Shown: piece by piece, positions 41,121 through 48,124 of the stretch
Numbering within the stretch: position 1 is the first letter of the stretch
How the letters are laid out: every line of letters begins with the position of its first letter
Source of the DNA: Clostridia bacterium
GTDB lineage: Bacteria; Bacillota; Clostridia; Christensenellales; Borkfalkiaceae
Assembly (NCBI GenBank): GCA_017453045.1
Contig: JAFTKX010000012.1
Location: forward strand, 1-48,124
Direction: 5' to 3'
DNA: 48,124 nt
Position numbers and translations under genes: made by a program
The notes under the pieces: model-generated
Seen by the model: only the letters and a program-made list of their open reading frames with translations
Databases searched by the model: none
Told to the model about the DNA's origin: nothing

Positions 41121-42350
41121 TTATAAAGCCTTTAAAAGATCGTAGGCTTTTTCTATCAAACGACTTACTTCTTGATAGGTTAATTGCAAATTAAAATAGT
41201 TAGTTCTATACTCGTAGAAAAAGCAGTAAGCGTTTTCTATCGCAATCTTTTTAGCGTGATCGCTTTTTAAAACAAAACGCTCGTCTTCTCTAACAAAGTA
41301 CGGCGAAATTTTATCGACTCCACCCAAAGATTTTTTTATTTCGTTTTCAATTTCAAAAAGAGCGAAGATCAATGCGGGAGCGTAATTGTCTTTTAAAATT
41401 TTTAAAACTGCCCTTGCTACGCCTATACCGCAAACTTCTTCATTTTGGTCAATTTCAACCGAGAAACAACGCTCTATAAGTCGATTAACTTGGCTTTTTT
41501 TAGATTTTTCCCAAAAATAACAAGCCGACAGACAAAGCAAAAACCATCCGTTTGAAACAATCGACGTCGCTTGTTTTTGGGGGTATATGCAAAGTTTTTC
41601 TTCGCCCAAAATAAAACCCGTTCCGTCTAAACGCTCGAAAATTTTTGCTTTCGGCGCTTTTTTATTTAGCCAAGAAATAAAATCTTCGTAAAAATAATTT
41701 CCGCTAATTTTATATCCGTTCCCAACGAGAGAAAGAATTTTTCCGTTAAATAACGCTTGCTTTGCAAGGTCGTCGACGATCTCGTTATACTTGTGATTGC
41801 TATGCCCTTTTACCTTTGCAAAAACGACGTCTACGACGCCTTTATATTTTTCAAATTCCTTAACGTAATAAAGCGCGACGGGGCTTGACGCTCCCCATCT
41901 GCCGTTTGCCCACGCCGATAAGCCCTCGTAATCGTGATATATTTTCAGTTTTTTATACCCGTTTAAAAACGCCCACTTTACAGCCGTTAGAACGCCGTCG
42001 ACTTCGCCGACGATATTCCTCGAAGATAAAAATCTCTCGTCGCTTCCCACTCCGCTAAACTGCCGTTTCTCACCGCTTGGACTTACTGCGACAACGCCGT
42101 AAGAATACTTATTTTCGCCTTCTTCAAAACTTCCGTCGGTGAAGGCTACCGCAAAACCCAAACTCAAGTCTTCGTTTAACCGTTCCGCGTAATAATCTCT
42201 ATCTTCTAAAAAAGCAACCGCTTCTTCTTCGGTATGAAAACTCTTGTATTTATTTCCGCTACCCTTATTTTCGGAAATAAAGGCTTGACACTCGTTCCAG
42301 TCGGTAAATATTTTATTTTCTTTTCCTTTAACAGCGTAGAACTTTGACAT
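41121..42350 (-). CDS. Ribonuclease H-type protein with viroplasmin domain and long C-terminal extension
   Basis: 409 residues. Residues 1-45 form the Cauli_VI/viroplasmin RNA:DNA-binding domain (FYAVKGKENKIFTDWNECQA). RNase H follows at about 67-195, with the active-site set in FTDGSFEEG, VGEVDGV, YHDYEG and KVKGHSNHKYNEIVDDLAKQA. The remaining about 205 residues are unlike RNase HI and contain a helical end (KKIAIENAYCFFYEYRTNYF). It would remove RNA from hybrids; the extension's role is unknown. Heads an operon with pucR-type and ctpA-type genes. Confidence 0.85.
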   Translation of the reverse strand: MSKFYAVKGKENKIFTDWNECQAFISENKGSGNKYKSFHTEEEAVAFLEDRDYYAERLNEDLSLGFAVAFTDGSFEEGENKYSYGVVAVSPSGEKRQFSGVGSDERFLSSRNIVGEVDGVLTAVKWAFLNGYKKLKIYHDYEGLSAWANGRWGASSPVALYYVKEFEKYKGVVDVVFAKVKGHSNHKYNEIVDDLAKQALFNGKILSLVGNGYKISGNYFYEDFISWLNKKAPKAKIFERLDGTGFILGEEKLCIYPQKQATSIVSNGWFLLCLSACYFWEKSKKSQVNRLIERCFSVEIDQNEEVCGIGVARAVLKILKDNYAPALIFALFEIENEIKKSLGGVDKISPYFVREDERFVLKSDHAKKIAIENAYCFFYEYRTNYFNLQLTYQEVSRLIEKAYDLLKAL

Positions 42351-42474
42351 AGACTTTTCCTTATGAAGAATATTTTAACATAAAATATTCGGTTTTTCAA
42401 GCGATTGCTTTTATTGCTTTAAAAGATTGTTCAAATTTTGACGTTTTAGATGAACCTTTTTCATTTTTTTGAAA

Positions 42475-42480
42475 TATAAT
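42475..42480 (+). promoter_or_regulatory. Perfect -10 box 5 nt before asd (leaderless candidate)
   Basis: TATAAT at 42475-42480, then GTGCT and the ATG at 42486. No Shine-Dalgarno and no convincing -35 are seen. Confidence 0.5.
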
Positions 42481-42485
42481 GTGCT

Positions 42486-43472
42486 ATGAACAAAAAATTC
42501 AACGTAGCAATCGTCGGCGCGACGGGGCTAATAGGTAAAAAATTTATAGAAGTTTTGCAAAAAAGAAATTTTCCCGTTAACAAGATTAAACTTTTCGCAT
42601 CTGAAAAAAGCGTTGGGAAAACCGTGTACGCCTTTGGAAAAGAACTGACGGTTGAAAAACTTGACGAAGGTTGTTTTTTAGGTCTTGATATCGTATTTTT
42701 TAGCGCTGGCGCAAGCGTTTCATTAAAATACGCGCCCATTGCTATCAACGACGGCGCTTTAGTCGTAGACAACTCGAGCGCGTTTAGAAACAACCCGCAA
42801 ATTCCTTTAATTATACCCGAAATTAACGGAAATTTGTTAAAAGACAGCGTTTCGAGGCTTATTTCAAATCCTAACTGTTCGACTGCAATCGGCATTTTAC
42901 CTTTAAAACTACTTGACCAAACGTTTAAAGTAAAGCGGATAATCTTTACTACTTTTCAAGCGGTAAGCGGATACGGACAAAAGGGAATCGACGAGTTGAA
43001 CCGCGTAAAAAAAGGCGCGAAACCAAGTGTTTTTCCGCTAAACGTAAACAAAAACTGTATTGCTAAAATAGGCGAAAACGACAAGTACGGTTACACCGAC
43101 GAAGAACTAAAAATGGTAAACGAAACTCAAAAAATTTTCAATAAACCCATCTTAATTTCGGCTACTTGCGTAAGAGTTCCTATTAAAAATTGTCATGGAG
43201 TAAGCGTTGAAGTCGAGTTTGAAAAAGAATTTTTTGAAGAAGATATAAAAGGAATTTTAAACAAGACGAACGGCGTTAAAGTTTGCGATTTGCCGTCTTT
43301 TGAAACTGCGAGCGGGAAAGACGAAGTATTCGTTGGACGGATAAAAAAAAGTTTGGCGTTTAAAAACGGCATTTCGTTTTTTTGCGTTGGCGACAACACC
43401 TTAAAAGGAGCGGCGTTAAATGCTGTTCAAATTGCGGAACTGCTTATAAAATTCGGCAAAATAGAGCGATAA
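42486..43472 (+). CDS. asd: Aspartate-semialdehyde dehydrogenase
   Basis: 328 residues. It reduces aspartyl phosphate on the way to lysine, diaminopimelate, threonine and methionine. NADP-binding VAIVGATGLIGKKFIEVL at the N-terminus, catalytic cysteine in SNPNCSTAIGILPL, and TTFQAVSGYGQKGIDEL are present, as is the C-terminal helix GAALNAVQIAELLI. It stands alone, without dap or thr genes beside it, and ends at a strong terminator. Confidence 0.95.
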   Translation: MNKKFNVAIVGATGLIGKKFIEVLQKRNFPVNKIKLFASEKSVGKTVYAFGKELTVEKLDEGCFLGLDIVFFSAGASVSLKYAPIAINDGALVVDNSSAFRNNPQIPLIIPEINGNLLKDSVSRLISNPNCSTAIGILPLKLLDQTFKVKRIIFTTFQAVSGYGQKGIDELNRVKKGAKPSVFPLNVNKNCIAKIGENDKYGYTDEELKMVNETQKIFNKPILISATCVRVPIKNCHGVSVEVEFEKEFFEEDIKGILNKTNGVKVCDLPSFETASGKDEVFVGRIKKSLAFKNGISFFCVGDNTLKGAALNAVQIAELLIKFGKIER

Positions 43473-43511
43473 TCAACTTATAGAGCCGTTTTTCATTATT
43501 TTATAACATTA

Positions 43512-43544
43512 AAAAAGCGAAAGCCGAAACGGCTTTCGCTTTTT
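43512..43544. terminator. Bidirectional terminator between asd and hpt
   Basis: AAAAAGCGAAAGCCG and CGGCTTTCGCTTTTT, a perfect 15-bp stem with an AAA loop and A/T flanks on both sides, placed between convergent genes. Confidence 0.9.
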
Positions 43545-43558
43545 CTTTTGATGCAAAT

Positions 43559-44098
43559 TTATGCGTCGTACTCTGCGATATAGGGCAAGTTTCTATAATA
43601 CTCGTTATAGTCGAGCCCGTAACCTATTACGAACAAATCGGGAATTACGAAAAGAGATTCGTCGGCGTTAAACTCAACAACCCTTCTCGACGGTTTATCA
43701 AGTAAAGTTACAACCTTTAAAGAAAGGGGATGCCTGTTATCCAAAATACGAACTATTTCTTTAAGCGTTCTACCCGTGTCGATAATATCTTCGATTATAA
43801 TTACGTGATAGTTTGAAATATCGTGTTTAAGGTCGAAATCTATTCTAACCGTACCCGAAGAAACAGTACCCGCGCCGTAACTGCTCGCGCTCATAAAGTC
43901 AAGTTCGATAGGAATAGTAAGCGCCCTACAAAAATCTGCCATAAATACGAACGCGCCTTTTAATACGCTTACTAATAGTACGGGCTTTCCGTCGTACTCT
44001 TTAGAGATTTTTGCGCCTACTTGCTTTATTCTTTCTTGAATTTCTTGCTCGGATATTATAACTCTTTTGATTTTGCTATCGTGTTCTTGAGTGGTCAT
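43559..44098 (-). CDS. hpt: Hypoxanthine phosphoribosyltransferase
   Basis: 179 residues. Purine salvage enzyme making IMP or GMP. The PRPP-binding loop VIIIEDIIDTGRTLKEI is clear, with LVSVLKGAFVFMADF, the SYGAGTVSSGTVRI flexible loop, and DLFVIGYGLDYNEYYRNLPY at the C-terminus. Its own promoter is visible. Confidence 0.96.
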   Translation of the reverse strand: MTTQEHDSKIKRVIISEQEIQERIKQVGAKISKEYDGKPVLLVSVLKGAFVFMADFCRALTIPIELDFMSASSYGAGTVSSGTVRIDFDLKHDISNYHVIIIEDIIDTGRTLKEIVRILDNRHPLSLKVVTLLDKPSRRVVEFNADESLFVIPDLFVIGYGLDYNEYYRNLPYIAEYDA

Positions 44099-44130
44099 TA
44101 AATTTCTTTCTCCTTGGTAAGTTAATTACA

Positions 44131-44159
44131 TTATAACACTTTTAAAATAAAATTACAAT
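44131..44159 (-). promoter_or_regulatory. Promoter of hpt
   Basis: On the minus strand TTGTAA (44159-44154), 17 bp, TATAAT (44136-44131) with an upstream TGT. Confidence 0.7.
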
Positions 44160-44172
44160 TATTTCTTATACC

Positions 44173-45198
44173 TTATTTAAGTTGAGCCTTTACTCGTTTT
44201 ATCATAAAGTCAACATCGGGACTTGCATTAATTATCGTTATTTCGACGTCAGGATTATTTTTAAGCCATACGCCGAATAGTTCATGTACAAATGCTTGAC
44301 CAACTTCTTCAACCCCACTAAAATCTAATTCTATTTCTTTAAACGAATGCAGTAGTTCCGTGAGCCTTCTTGCTTCCGACCTTGAAACAGGTCCGTAATC
44401 TGAAAACACGTGAGCAATAGGAATTTGCGTTTTTATAAAACCTTCGTCAATGTTTGAAAACCTACTAAAAATTTCAGTCGTCGTCTTTTTACTATTTCTT
44501 GAAAGACGCATTAAAACGGTAGTTCCTACCATACCTTCTTCAACGTCGAGGTCAAAATTAATATCCTTAAAATTGTTTCTTGAGAAAAAAACGTTTTCCG
44601 ACAATATTACAAATGAGTCCATTAAATGCGAGGTAAAGAATATTCCTTCGCCCGAATGTCTACTTTTTGCAGTTGTAAATTTCCCCGCAAAAAGCAAAGT
44701 CGCGCATTCTTTTAACGTTAAATCCTTGCCTTTCTCTTTCTTTATAAATTCTCTTATATTGTTAAAAATTCCAACTCCAAAATCGGAAACGTACATAGTA
44801 ACGTAAACGGCAGTCGTTTCAACCATAACGATAATTTCTTTTGACGTAGAGTGCTCGATTGCATTGTTCATCATTTCGGTAAAAGCGTAACGCCATGCCC
44901 GTTTTACGTTATCTTTATCGTTTGATAATATAGGCGCAATATCATTATCATAAACCCTATCTTCATCTAACGTTCCGTCGTTTACATACTTAAACTTACT
45001 TATTTGTTTAACTAATGAATAACCGTTTTTTTCTTTTTTTATGATACCGCTATCGCACAATTCATTTAGATAATTATACACGGTTGATTTAGAAATATCG
45101 TCGCTAAAAGCATCTAAAGTTTTTGCAACTATTTGCGGATGGTTTTTCGCTATTAAATTTAGTATATACTGCTTAACTAACTCTTTTTTATCTTTCAT
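44173..45198 (-). CDS. HTH - GHKL ATPase - STAS-like DUF4325 regulator
   Basis: 341 residues from the ATG at 45198; the longer frame starts inside the TTGACA of the promoter and is excluded. Residues 1-65 are a winged helix-turn-helix (AKTLDAFSDDISKSTVYNYL). Residues about 95-215 resemble GHKL/anti-sigma ATPases (EMMNNAIEHSTSKEIIV N-box, SDFGVGIFNNIREF, then FTTAKSRHSGEGIFF). The last about 65 are a STAS-like DUF4325 domain (IELDFSGVEEVGQAFVHELF). It probably switches DNA binding with nucleotide state. Two direct repeats overlap its promoter, suggesting autoregulation. Confidence 0.82.
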   Translation of the reverse strand: MKDKKELVKQYILNLIAKNHPQIVAKTLDAFSDDISKSTVYNYLNELCDSGIIKKEKNGYSLVKQISKFKYVNDGTLDEDRVYDNDIAPILSNDKDNVKRAWRYAFTEMMNNAIEHSTSKEIIVMVETTAVYVTMYVSDFGVGIFNNIREFIKKEKGKDLTLKECATLLFAGKFTTAKSRHSGEGIFFTSHLMDSFVILSENVFFSRNNFKDINFDLDVEEGMVGTTVLMRLSRNSKKTTTEIFSRFSNIDEGFIKTQIPIAHVFSDYGPVSRSEARRLTELLHSFKEIELDFSGVEEVGQAFVHELFGVWLKNNPDVEITIINASPDVDFMIKRVKAQLK

Positions 45199-45220
45199 TT
45201 TAATTTTCCGTTTTTCCTTT

Positions 45221-45249
45221 ATTTTACAATAATTTTCCAAACTTGTCAA
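45221..45249 (-). promoter_or_regulatory. Promoter of the HTH-ATPase-DUF4325 gene
   Basis: On the minus strand perfect TTGACA (45249-45244), 17 bp, TAAAAT (45226-45221). Leader of about 16-20 nt to the ATG at 45198. Confidence 0.8.
45222..45241 (+). promoter_or_regulatory. Putative operator, repeat 1
   Basis: TTTTACAATAATTTTCCAAA overlaps the -10 and spacer of the promoter. It matches repeat 2 at 17 of 20 positions, 44 bp apart (about four helical turns). Confidence 0.5.
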
Positions 45250-45265
45250 TGTATCTTTCCAAATA

Positions 45266-45285
45266 TTTTACAGTAATATTCTAAA
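45266..45285 (+). promoter_or_regulatory. Putative operator, repeat 2
   Basis: TTTTACAGTAATATTCTAAA, upstream of the -35. Same orientation as repeat 1. Confidence 0.5.
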
Positions 45286-45363
45286 TTTAATTTAAAATTT
45301 TACAAATTTTTACATTTTTAACACAACGATTTTTAACTTATACTCTTAACCGTTAGTTAATTT

Positions 45364-47541
45364 TCAACGCTTTCCTACGCGTTTACACGATTTAATTTCT
45401 AACGAGCGTTCGCCCTTTCCTTGCTTTAAACACAAATCAATGAACGCTTGAACTGCGCCAACCACGTCGTAATCGGAATCAACGAACACGCACCAGCCTT
45501 GCGCTTCTATATAATAGGAACAGTCGGACAAGTCTAAACCTTGCTTATAAAACTCGTTCGTAATTAAATTTTTACCTATCATAATCGCGTGTTCAAAATG
45601 CCCCGGATAGATAGCGTTTTCAGTATGAACGGGAAGAAGAACTCCCGTTTTTTCTAATACGTAATTTTGCAAAAGAGCAACCGCTTGTTTTTCTTCTTCC
45701 GTTTGATTTTGCCCCGTAATAATCTTATACGTAGTATCGCCGTTTGACGCTAATTCCATAAAGATAGGTACTGCTTCACCAGACATCGTTACGCCTATAT
45801 CGTCGGCTATTTGCCAATATTTTTCTTCGTAGGCGACGTTCGGCTCGCCAAAATACGTTTGAGCATTTTTTACAATCATACGGAGCGGTGTTATAAGCAC
45901 CGATTTTAAACGCTTGATATAAGCGTCTTTTTCTTCTTTGCTTAAATTAGAATTTTCAACGGCGTAAATTCCGTCTTCTATTGATTTTTCGTGGCGTTGC
46001 AAAGTCTCAAGCGGATATAATTCGGCAGAAAAATAGGGTTGCCCATCACTTTGCGCGGTAACGGACATACAAAAACCTTTATTTTTTAAATCTTCGCAAA
46101 ACGCTTCCATTTCGTCTATATACGCTTGCACTTTATCCGCGCCCGGTCCAAAATACAAAGAAGCGTATTCCCTTACAAGCGCGTCAACGTCTGCGTTTAC
46201 GTCCCAAAACAGTTTAGACGATACGTATGCCTTAAGATCGTCGTGCCAAATCGGATGAACGTTATTTGCTCCTTGTTTCATTACGTAATACGCGCCCATA
46301 CGCTCGTAAGTTTGCATATTTTGTTTTATAAAAGAAAGGGTTGGGAAATACCATAAATAATCGTAATAGTTTACGTTATAATCCCAAATCATTAAATTTT
46401 TTGTAAGAATAGACCAACCTTCAATTTGTCTACGTGTTTCTTCTTTTTGTTTTTCGTCTTCTAAAGCGCGTGAATAATCTGCCAAAATCGGCGCGTAACG
46501 AATATATAACGACTCGTCGGGAATTACTTGTTTACAAATAGGCTTACCGTCTTTCACAGGCGGTTCAACCGTAGACATATAGGCAAAAGTAACTAACTTT
46601 TTATCAAAAACCTTGCCCTTTTCGGCAAATTTTTGACGAAGTTTTTTCGCCATAGCGTTCATAAAGACAATCATAGTGCCTACGTCGCCGTATTTTTCTC
46701 TTGCCCGTTCACATCTTTTGCAACGGCAACGGCAATCTTCATTGTCGGCTCTACCAAACATAAAAAATTCGGCGGACGGCTCGTCTTCCATAAATTTCAT
46801 CATAGAATCGGTGGCTACGGAAAGTACGGACGTTTCTACGCTTTCATCCCACTCGCCGTCGTCAGTCAAACCGTTACTGTAACACATTTCAATTACCGTA
46901 AGCGTGCGGAACAGTTCATAACGGTGCACGTTAAAAAATTCGGGATGCGAATCTTTATACTTTTCGTACGGAACGAAACAGTTTGAGTTATGCGACGTAG
47001 GAATTTTAGTATACCACTTGCTTTTTATACCAAGGTCGCAACAATCGGGAGTAAAATCTGCCGAAAATCTATGACGAAGGCTTGCAAGCCTATCTTCGCA
47101 AGAAAAGTGCGAAAGGTAAAGTCTTTGAGCCGAAATAGGAACGCGCTTTATTTCGCCGTCAGGAATATCCAAACGATTTTGTTTGGGCGTGTGGCAACAA
47201 TCGCTTGCTAAAAAACGAACGCCGAGATATTTTTCTAAAAGTTCGTACGCGCCGAAAATTACACTCTTTGGGCTTGCGCCAAACACGTATGCGTTTCCAC
47301 CTTTAGAAACGATATAAAACCCTTCTTCGTTTAAATCAGACAAATCGTGTTGCGCTATTATATCTTTTGCATAGTCGCTATTGCCAAGCGAAATATAATG
47401 CGGTTGAGAGTCGTACGCCCCCAAACGAAAACCGCAAGATTTTTCTATGAAATTTTGCAATTCTTCTTTTGCGAATTCAGCCGACGGCGTTCCGTCGGTT
47501 AAAATGCCGTAGTCAAGAAAATTAGTTTTATCTATCGTCAT
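45364..47541 (-). CDS. DUF4838 family protein (glycoside hydrolase-like)
   Basis: 725 residues. The N-terminal 120 residues resemble the alpha/beta domain found before GH20/GH67 cores (GTPSAEFAKEELQNFIEK, GASPKSVIFGAYELLEKYLG). The DUF4838 core follows (CFVPYEKYKDSHPEFFNV, FMFGRADNEDCRCRCKRCER, VTFAYMSTVEPP, NLMIWDYNVNYYDYLWYFP). A cysteine-rich CRCRCKRC cluster may bind metal. The C-terminal 130 residues form a second similar alpha/beta domain. No signal peptide, so it acts in the cytoplasm. Activity on uronic-acid or other glycans is a guess from the fold. Confidence 0.75.
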   Translation of the reverse strand: MTIDKTNFLDYGILTDGTPSAEFAKEELQNFIEKSCGFRLGAYDSQPHYISLGNSDYAKDIIAQHDLSDLNEEGFYIVSKGGNAYVFGASPKSVIFGAYELLEKYLGVRFLASDCCHTPKQNRLDIPDGEIKRVPISAQRLYLSHFSCEDRLASLRHRFSADFTPDCCDLGIKSKWYTKIPTSHNSNCFVPYEKYKDSHPEFFNVHRYELFRTLTVIEMCYSNGLTDDGEWDESVETSVLSVATDSMMKFMEDEPSAEFFMFGRADNEDCRCRCKRCERAREKYGDVGTMIVFMNAMAKKLRQKFAEKGKVFDKKLVTFAYMSTVEPPVKDGKPICKQVIPDESLYIRYAPILADYSRALEDEKQKEETRRQIEGWSILTKNLMIWDYNVNYYDYLWYFPTLSFIKQNMQTYERMGAYYVMKQGANNVHPIWHDDLKAYVSSKLFWDVNADVDALVREYASLYFGPGADKVQAYIDEMEAFCEDLKNKGFCMSVTAQSDGQPYFSAELYPLETLQRHEKSIEDGIYAVENSNLSKEEKDAYIKRLKSVLITPLRMIVKNAQTYFGEPNVAYEEKYWQIADDIGVTMSGEAVPIFMELASNGDTTYKIITGQNQTEEEKQAVALLQNYVLEKTGVLLPVHTENAIYPGHFEHAIMIGKNLITNEFYKQGLDLSDCSYYIEAQGWCVFVDSDYDVVGAVQAFIDLCLKQGKGERSLEIKSCKRVGKR

Positions 47542-47595
47542 TTTACCTTCTCCTATTTTAAACGTCCATTATAACTTTTGTTTATCGACGCTTTT

Positions 47596-47625
47596 ATTAT
47601 ACTACACCTATTTACAAATAATCAA
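47596..47625 (-). promoter_or_regulatory. Promoter of the DUF4838 gene
   Basis: On the minus strand TTGATT (47625-47620), 18 bp, TATAAT (47601-47596). Leader about 48 nt with AGGAGAAGG before the ATG. Confidence 0.6.
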
Positions 47626-47779
47626 GTTCAACTTAAAATTAAAGGAATATTAATTATAAATTTTGAAAGAATTTCAAATGGTTTTTGCCGATTATTTCAA
47701 ACGAGAACTTTTGGCAAACTTTCTTTTTTAACGCGACAAAAATTTGCAAGCAAATTTTGTAACGAATCGCCTGCTTTAG
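47626..47779. other. AT-rich stretch without a supported gene
   Basis: Part of the 314-bp gap between the DUF4838 gene and the last gene. Frames on both strands lack ribosome sites and family features. Nothing else is seen besides the adjoining hairpin. Confidence 0.5.
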
Positions 47780-47822
47780 CCAAATAGAAAGAGCACACTT
47801 TTTGTGTGCTCTTTCTATTTGG
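47780..47822. repeat. Perfect 19-bp palindrome with T5 loop
   Basis: CCAAATAGAAAGAGCACAC and GTGTGCTCTTTCTATTTGG enclose TTTTT. It is longer than usual terminators and has no T-tract after it. It follows the small SH3-like gene on the minus strand by 33 nt, so terminator or processing signal is possible; a miniature repeat is the alternative. Confidence 0.65.
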
Positions 47823-47855
47823 CGGAAAAGTATAAAACTTATCCAAACATCTTTA

Positions 47856-48083
47856 TCAATCTCTTTCTTCAATTATTCTAACGTCTTCATCCAAAACTGC
47901 CGCGCTAATATCTGTACAATCCCAAACACCATCTTCATCTTGAAAAATTTCCCCTTCAAAAACAACATACCAATAGCCGTTTCTTTTCGGTCCTAAAATT
48001 GTTCCTATTCTTCCTTTCTTAAGACCTAATTCTGTAAATTTTTTCTTATCTGAAACTAACTCAACTCTATCATATTCTTGCAT
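47856..48083 (-). CDS. Small SH3-like protein, unknown function
   Basis: 75 residues from the ATG at 48083 with GGGAGAAG upstream; an ATG 15 nt earlier lacks such a site. The sequence (EYDRVELVSDKK, LGLKKGRIGTILGPKRNG, YWYVVFEGE, AAVLDEDVRIIEE) has the strand pattern and KGxxGTI turn of small SH3-like barrels common near toxin or immunity genes in Clostridia. The gene is last in the window; partner genes, if any, lie to the right. Confidence 0.6.
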   Translation of the reverse strand: MQEYDRVELVSDKKKFTELGLKKGRIGTILGPKRNGYWYVVFEGEIFQDEDGVWDCTDISAAVLDEDVRIIEERD

Positions 48084-48124
48084 ATTATCTTCTCCCATAT
48101 GGGGTAATTAACACACTTTTTCCG

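Noticed and set aside
45199-45249. TTG start for the HTH-ATPase gene
   Set aside because: This TTG is part of the TTGACA promoter box.
47578-47872. Short frames on both strands in the last large gap
   Set aside because: No ribosome site, no family features, and they read through the perfect palindrome.

Overview
The window looks like a low-GC Bacillota (class Clostridia) chromosome, probably from an uncultured gut-type lineage. The evidence is AT-rich sequence with AGGAGG-type Shine-Dalgarno sites, SpoVG, the sporulation membrane protein YlbJ, the order rsmD-coaD-ylbJ known from Bacillus, an ECF vitamin transporter under an FMN riboswitch, and DUF5685, DUF1385 and DUF3343 proteins. Almost everything is conserved housekeeping DNA, mostly on the minus strand. 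No tRNA, rRNA, CRISPR array, prophage or transposase was seen. A clear accessory island lies at about 19.4-21.9 kb.

Layout: (1) 0-7 kb: a J-domain-like protein and DUF5685, a degenerate threonine-synthase-like protein with a small P-loop protein, then an aminotransferase, prfA, a DUF1385-PrmC fusion and rpmE (translation termination block). (2) 7.2-11 kb: a zinc-lyase-like MDR protein without catalytic zinc ligands, an XRE regulator with a small partner, murC, and divergent spoVG. (3) 11-13.2 kb: an orphan exopolysaccharide control module (chain-length protein, BY-kinase, PHP phosphatase). (4) 13.3-19.3 kb: rarA, ylbJ, coaD, rsmD, queH, mreB-like, maf and RNase P RNA. (5) 19.4-21.9 kb: two tandem mosaic lipoproteins with InlB-type repeats, one carrying a G10 tract inside its frame, the stub of a third copy, and a cluster of palindromic intergenic repeats. 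(6) 22-24.8 kb: fucI with a divergent AraC regulator. (7) 24.8-30.5 kb: ddl, a membrane-anchored MurF, a hydrolase, rimI, tsaB, tsaE and ribU with its FMN riboswitch. (8) 30.5-36.5 kb: a DeoC-like protein, rsfS, a NadD-YqeK fusion, yhbY, obgE and nth. (9) 36.6-48 kb: DUF3343 and a cysteine desulfurase, two divergent small genes, a ctpA/pucR/RNase H operon, asd, hpt, an HTH-ATPase-DUF4325 regulator, a DUF4838 protein and a small SH3-like protein.

The genes fit ribosome assembly and release (prfA, prmC, rpmE, rsmD, rsfS, obgE, yhbY, rimI), tRNA modification (tsaB, tsaE, queH, rnpB), and wall and shape (murC, murF, ddl, mreB, asd). Points worth a second look are the phase-variable-looking lipoprotein locus, a set of genes whose -10 box sits only 5-6 nt before an ATG without a Shine-Dalgarno (possible leaderless mRNAs), a 10-mer (CTATAAGTCG) that recurs far more often than chance, and a hydrolase that seems to need an ATA or ATT start.
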